Shown here: positions 60,437 to 64,000 of the stretch, piece by piece
How the letters are laid out: each line of letters opens with the position of its first letter
How positions within the stretch are numbered: the first letter of the stretch is position 1
Source of the DNA: Hyposmocoma kahamanoa
Taxonomy: Eukaryota > Arthropoda > Insecta > Lepidoptera > Cosmopterigidae
Length of the DNA stretch: 64,000 nucleotides
Assembly (NCBI RefSeq): GCF_003589595.1
Contig: NW_020653993.1
Span: 8,798,962-8,862,961 of the forward strand
Direction of reading: 5' to 3'
Notes under the pieces: generated by a model
Told to the model about the DNA's origin: nothing
Database searches by the model: none
What the model saw: only the letters and a program-made list of their open reading frames with translations
Made by a program: the position numbers and the translations under genes

Positions 60437-60665
60437 GACCTTTAGTAGCAGTAGAGCTCCTTGTGAAAGTGTTCGTCCAGAGACGTACTGCTACCTTACC
60501 TATTTCTGCCGCCAAACTGTAATATGAGCATTACTGTATGCCGGTTTTAAAGGGTAAGGGTGCTGGTGAAATTGCAGGCACAAGGGACTTGTGAACTTAA
60601 GTCTTAAGGGGACCGGTGCAGTGTTAGTTTAGTCGCAATCTCAGCTATTTAAAGCTCTGTGTGTT
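60437..60665 (+). repeat. SINE-like repeat family D
   Basis: GTAGCAGTAGAGCTCCTTGT, GTTCGTCCAGAGACGTACTG, CTATTTCTGCCGCCAAACTG, AAGGGTGCTGGTGAAATTGC and GGCACAAGGGACTTGTGAAC; the distal third is missing. Confidence 0.7.
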
Positions 60666-61391
60666 TTAAACACACAGACACACAGGTTCAAAACAACATT
60701 TCGGATTTTGCATTGTTTGAAAAACAAGTATACGCAATTTATGTAGGAAAAAATAGTGTCACGTCCTATGTGTAATAATTGCGAAACCCTAAAAACTCGA
60801 AAACATACTAAAGAACCAATTAAAAGACATTACATGTGTCAATACCTGAAAAAAAAAGGAAATGTAAAATCCAGTTTTACCTATTTAAGGGAGCGGGCAT
60901 TATTGCATGACTATAACACAGAGTGTACAGTAACAAACTGAAAATCATCAAACTCAGTATTATGAGTAAATGTTACAGGCTTGCTGATAAGGGTTACTTC
61001 TGTCAAGTTCTGATTATGACTATGTATTATAATACATAGATAAATATTTGATAACATATTGGCATCAATTAATTATATATACATAAACAAATGAATAAAA
61101 ACATACACAGCAATAAAAAATATTTAAACAAACTTATTAATTGTAATGTCAAATTATTATTTGTAATGTTTGTAGAAGTTCAAGTCACATTTGTGAAGAA
61201 TATGTGAAGTGGAGCGATTGATTGTTTGCATTGAGTATATTTCCTTGTTTGTCTCCTTCTTAGCATAAAGTGACAACACCTGTAATGGGAGTGTACGATT
61301 GCCAAAGAGTACTGGTGTACTGTGATAAGAAAAAAACGTACTTAAAACAAAGCTAGTATGGTGACTGGCAGCAACAGCACTTCTAACATGA

Positions 61392-61622
61392 CGACCTCTG
61401 TGGTCGAGTGGCTTGCACACCGGTTTTCAAGGTGTCGCCATGTCTGAGGTTCCGGGTTCGAGCCCCGACCAAGTCAGTGTAGAAAATCTGAGTTTTCTAT
61501 ATTGTCTCGGGTCTGGGTGTTCGTGGTGTCGTCGTTGTTTCCGATTTCCATAATACAAGAGCTTTAGACGTAGAAACTATTAAGTAAGTAATCTGGCTTT
61601 AGTTACTTTGGGATTGGAGCAA
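61392..61622 (+). mobile_element. tRNA-headed SINE, family C
   Basis: The head CGACCTCTGTGGTCGAGTGG has an A box (GTGGTCGAGTGG) and B box GGTTCGAGCCC (61,454-61,464). The body carries GTAGAAAATCTGAGTTTTCT, ATTGTCTCGGGTCTGGGTGT and a terminal TTACTTTGGGATTGGAGCAA. The 5' third resembles a leucine/serine-type tRNA, but the 3' end runs into SINE body without a CCA-side acceptor stem. Confidence 0.75.
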
Positions 61623-62268
61623 CATAAACATATGTTAAATCCTTTTGTGGGATGTCCCGATGTTGTCTGACTAGTCAGAAATCAATCGCTCTGTCGCAGA
61701 ATGTCCATTTCGCAAAATGTCTTCTGCACGCAAAAAGTCCATTTCTCAGAATGTCCCTTTCGCAAAATGCTATCGCTAAATAATTAAGTACTGTCTTCTC
61801 TATTATTTATTAATGGCTATCAATGAATTGTTAAGAGCGTATTAGATGGACACAAGCGTTACGGTATTAATGTAATAAAGTTATTATCAAAGTAAGGCTA
61901 TAAATTACAGGCACATGGGACTTGTTGATTTATGTCATTACAATTAATATGAAGAACTTTTACTATATATTTCAATCATATTGAAATAGTGAAAAGGAAG
62001 TTGACCAATCCATATAGTTCATAAGTTCATAGAGACTCAACTAATGGAACCACTGTCCAGTAAAAATTGTTTAATAGTGAACGTAATCACCCCTTACAGA
62101 TGTAATATTTTTTTGCGATTAACAAATTTTTAATTTGTTTTAATTAGGAATGTATTGTTGTGGTAATGAGGAAAAAATAAGGAGCTAAATGTGTTTAGTA
62201 AGTTGTTACAAAGTGTATAGTTGGCACAATATTATTTGCACTGATTTGTTTTACCATTTAATCTTTAT

Positions 62269-62431
62269 GCTCTGGCCACACAGAGGCAGCCGCAGAAACT
62301 GAAGTCACACTGAAGTGCAGTAGACGCGCGGCTGCCGCGCGTTTCAGTGAGTCAGGGTTCATATGAGCTCGTACATTACAAACATTCCCGCACCTGGAGG
62401 GTTTTCATGGCCACCTTTGTGTGGCCTGAGC
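62269..62431. mobile_element. 163-bp GC-rich MITE
   Basis: Terminal inverted repeats GCTCTGGCCACACAGAGG (62,269-62,286) and CCTTTGTGTGGCCTGAGC (62,414-62,431). The interior holds the near-perfect palindrome CGCGCGGCTGCCGCGCG. No coding content. Confidence 0.6.
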
Positions 62432-63326
62432 ATTAGAATACAATAGACAGAAGAGTGCCCGTCTCGGTAACACAAGTGTCATCTGTATAGTGCAAAGAAC
62501 TAGTTTTAAATAGTTTTATGCATTAGCACTTAATTCTAAACTTGATAATCTTTATGCGGAACTAACTTTGTTGAATTAATAGAAAACAGTCTGCAGTGAG
62601 TATTTCACGAAATACCTACTGTTCCAAAAGAAAAAGTTAAAGTATCAATAATTATTAAATTTTTCATTGAAAATCTATTTCTGCTAATTAAGGACATCTT
62701 ATGTACTGTTTGTCTTATAAGCTTTTTTCTAACATATGCTTTAGAGCATGTCACCTTTAGAGATAGAAGGTTGAGAGCCTGTTACTCTATAATCCTAGTA
62801 TGGAGAGTAACATGTGGGAACCATAGCAATATATAAGTACAAGTTTCTTTTGTGAAAAACAATAAAGAGATTTTCATAGCTTTTCATTGTCATAGAAGAG
62901 ATTCAGACAGGTTAAAGGTAGGATAAAGCCAATTTGTGAAAGCCTACTGTACCAAAGGGGTAGTCAATAACAATCTATGCAGATCTAAATACTGCCCATG
63001 TTCCTTCACATACAAGCTGGTAATGAGTGGTACAAAGTGAGTGTGTTTATGCAGGTATACCTCTCTGGTAGATCATACCATGTTTGGACAGTCATTGTTA
63101 TCAATGGCTAGTTGTAGCCACATCAAGACATACTATAAACCTAAATAAACATTAAGTAAGGAAAAAACAAGTCGTAACGATTTACGTAGGCAAGAAAAGG
63201 ATCATGCTATTTGTGGATAAATATACTCAATTTAAGAGTTCATTCACCTACAACAACGTTGTCTAAAGAGAAATGAAACTTATATACAATTTCCAACTAC
63301 AAATGCAATAGTCCTGTTCGCTCTCG
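62432..63326. other. Intergenic, no gene seen
   Basis: AT-rich. The only item of note is an 18S-rRNA-like word cluster at 63,155-63,206. Confidence 0.4.
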
Positions 63327-63521
63327 CTACACGATAAAAAGTGCTGGAAACATCACCGACGTTCGCGTAACAATAGATTTAATGTAAGGTCCTTTTGTTT
63401 TCTCTACTGACGGAAGAAGGTCACGGAAGAACGGAGAATAACACTCGAATCGCGCAATAAAGTAGGCACTTAACAACAAAATAGCTTCTAGACACATAAA
63501 TTCTATAAAAATACTACGCAT
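63327..63521 (-). CDS. Possible first exon or small ORF with N-terminal membrane segment
   Basis: The ATG at 63,519-63,521 opens 64 codons. Residues 1-25 are hydrophobic (MRSIFIEFMCLEAILLLSAY then FIARF), like a signal anchor, followed by a polar region (SPFFRDLLPSVEKTKGPYIK) and the end SIVTRTSVMFPALFIV. A weak GTGATG donor lies after RTS, so this could be a first exon with the rest downstream on the minus strand, but I found no convincing later exons. The 5' side (63,740-63,790) is rich in ATGGC words, as in a promoter-proximal region. Family not recognised; it may be chance. Confidence 0.25.
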   Translation of the reverse strand: MRSIFIEFMCLEAILLLSAYFIARFECYSPFFRDLLPSVEKTKGPYIKSIVTRTSVMFPALFIV

Positions 63522-64000
63522 TTTACGAAAAACATGTGGAATATGTCTCTAAAAAAAGCTCACGTTGCGCCGAGCCCTTCAGTCAACTACAATTTTGTCG
63601 GTCATTGTTCTAACATAAATGGATATAATGTTACTTACCAATTATGTACTTAATGAATTCAACTCCTATTTAGTTCACACAAATACTTAATTGAACTCAT
63701 ATTCAAAGGGGAAAACAAACAATTAATTCACAAACAAGCACCCAACAGTCGCCAACAACAAGGCAGCCATTTTTATTAAAATGGCGTTTTCATTGTTGCC
63801 ACAAGAAAAAAGAAATACATGTTATTAAAAATTCCATGCTTCGTTTACATAAAACTGTCATGACAATATCTTTGATAGTGGAGCAAGGGTAAATGTTATT
63901 TCCTTAATGCGCAACACATAGTAGGTATATTATATGGTGTTTATATGCTACATAATACAAATATATTACTATTGACACAAATTAACCAACCAACATTATA

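Overview
The window looks like nuclear DNA of a moth or butterfly (Lepidoptera). It is AT-rich, its genes are broken into short exons, and it is packed with repeats of the types common in that order: several SINE families with tRNA-like heads, RTE-type and other LINE scraps, mariner and piggyBac relics, and many palindromic MITEs. There is no operon structure, ribosome binding site, CRISPR array or ordinary rRNA/tRNA gene.

Two genes can be built exon by exon. (1) On the + strand, 1,788-8,299, five short exons, all joined in phase 0, encode a 72-residue precursor: signal peptide, acidic propeptide, a furin-type RSKR site, and a 30-residue mature peptide with three cysteines. A TATA-like box and an AATAAA signal frame it. 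I do not recognise the family, and it is the best candidate for something undescribed. (2) On the - strand, 31,144 down to 15,891, thirteen exons encode a complete 641-residue canonical nuclear poly(A) polymerase (ortholog of Drosophila hiiragi / vertebrate PAPOLA). All twelve junctions agree in phase, and the catalytic GS motif and three aspartates are intact.

Left part (1-15 kb): an old direct duplication; the peptide gene with its introns filled by a fold-back element made of GAT-type repeats, a deleted mariner with a tandemly duplicated end, palindromic MITEs and SINEs; then about 6 kb with no convincing gene. Middle (15-31 kb): poly(A) polymerase, with intronic SINEs and MITEs, including two inverted copies of one element that flank exons 3-8. 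31-39 kb: an RTE LINE relic, then a 5.7-kb composite region with direct repeats, 18-bp satellite arrays and GTGATATCAC-rich ends; it encloses a degenerate, partly spliced ORF cluster. 39-48 kb: mostly repeats, plus two weak convergent gene fragments near 43.5-45 kb.

Right part (53.5-59.7 kb): a large nested fold-back structure whose two arms pair over kilobases. The left arm was split by an ORF1-only non-LTR retroelement, the apex holds a deleted piggyBac relic flanked by TTAA, and tandem ~108-bp units in the arms carry tRNA-like A-box and T-arm/B-box motifs. The last 4 kb holds SINEs, a small MITE and one short membrane-protein-like ORF near 63.4 kb.

All calls come from reading the sequence by eye. 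Splice models and family names were not checked against a database.
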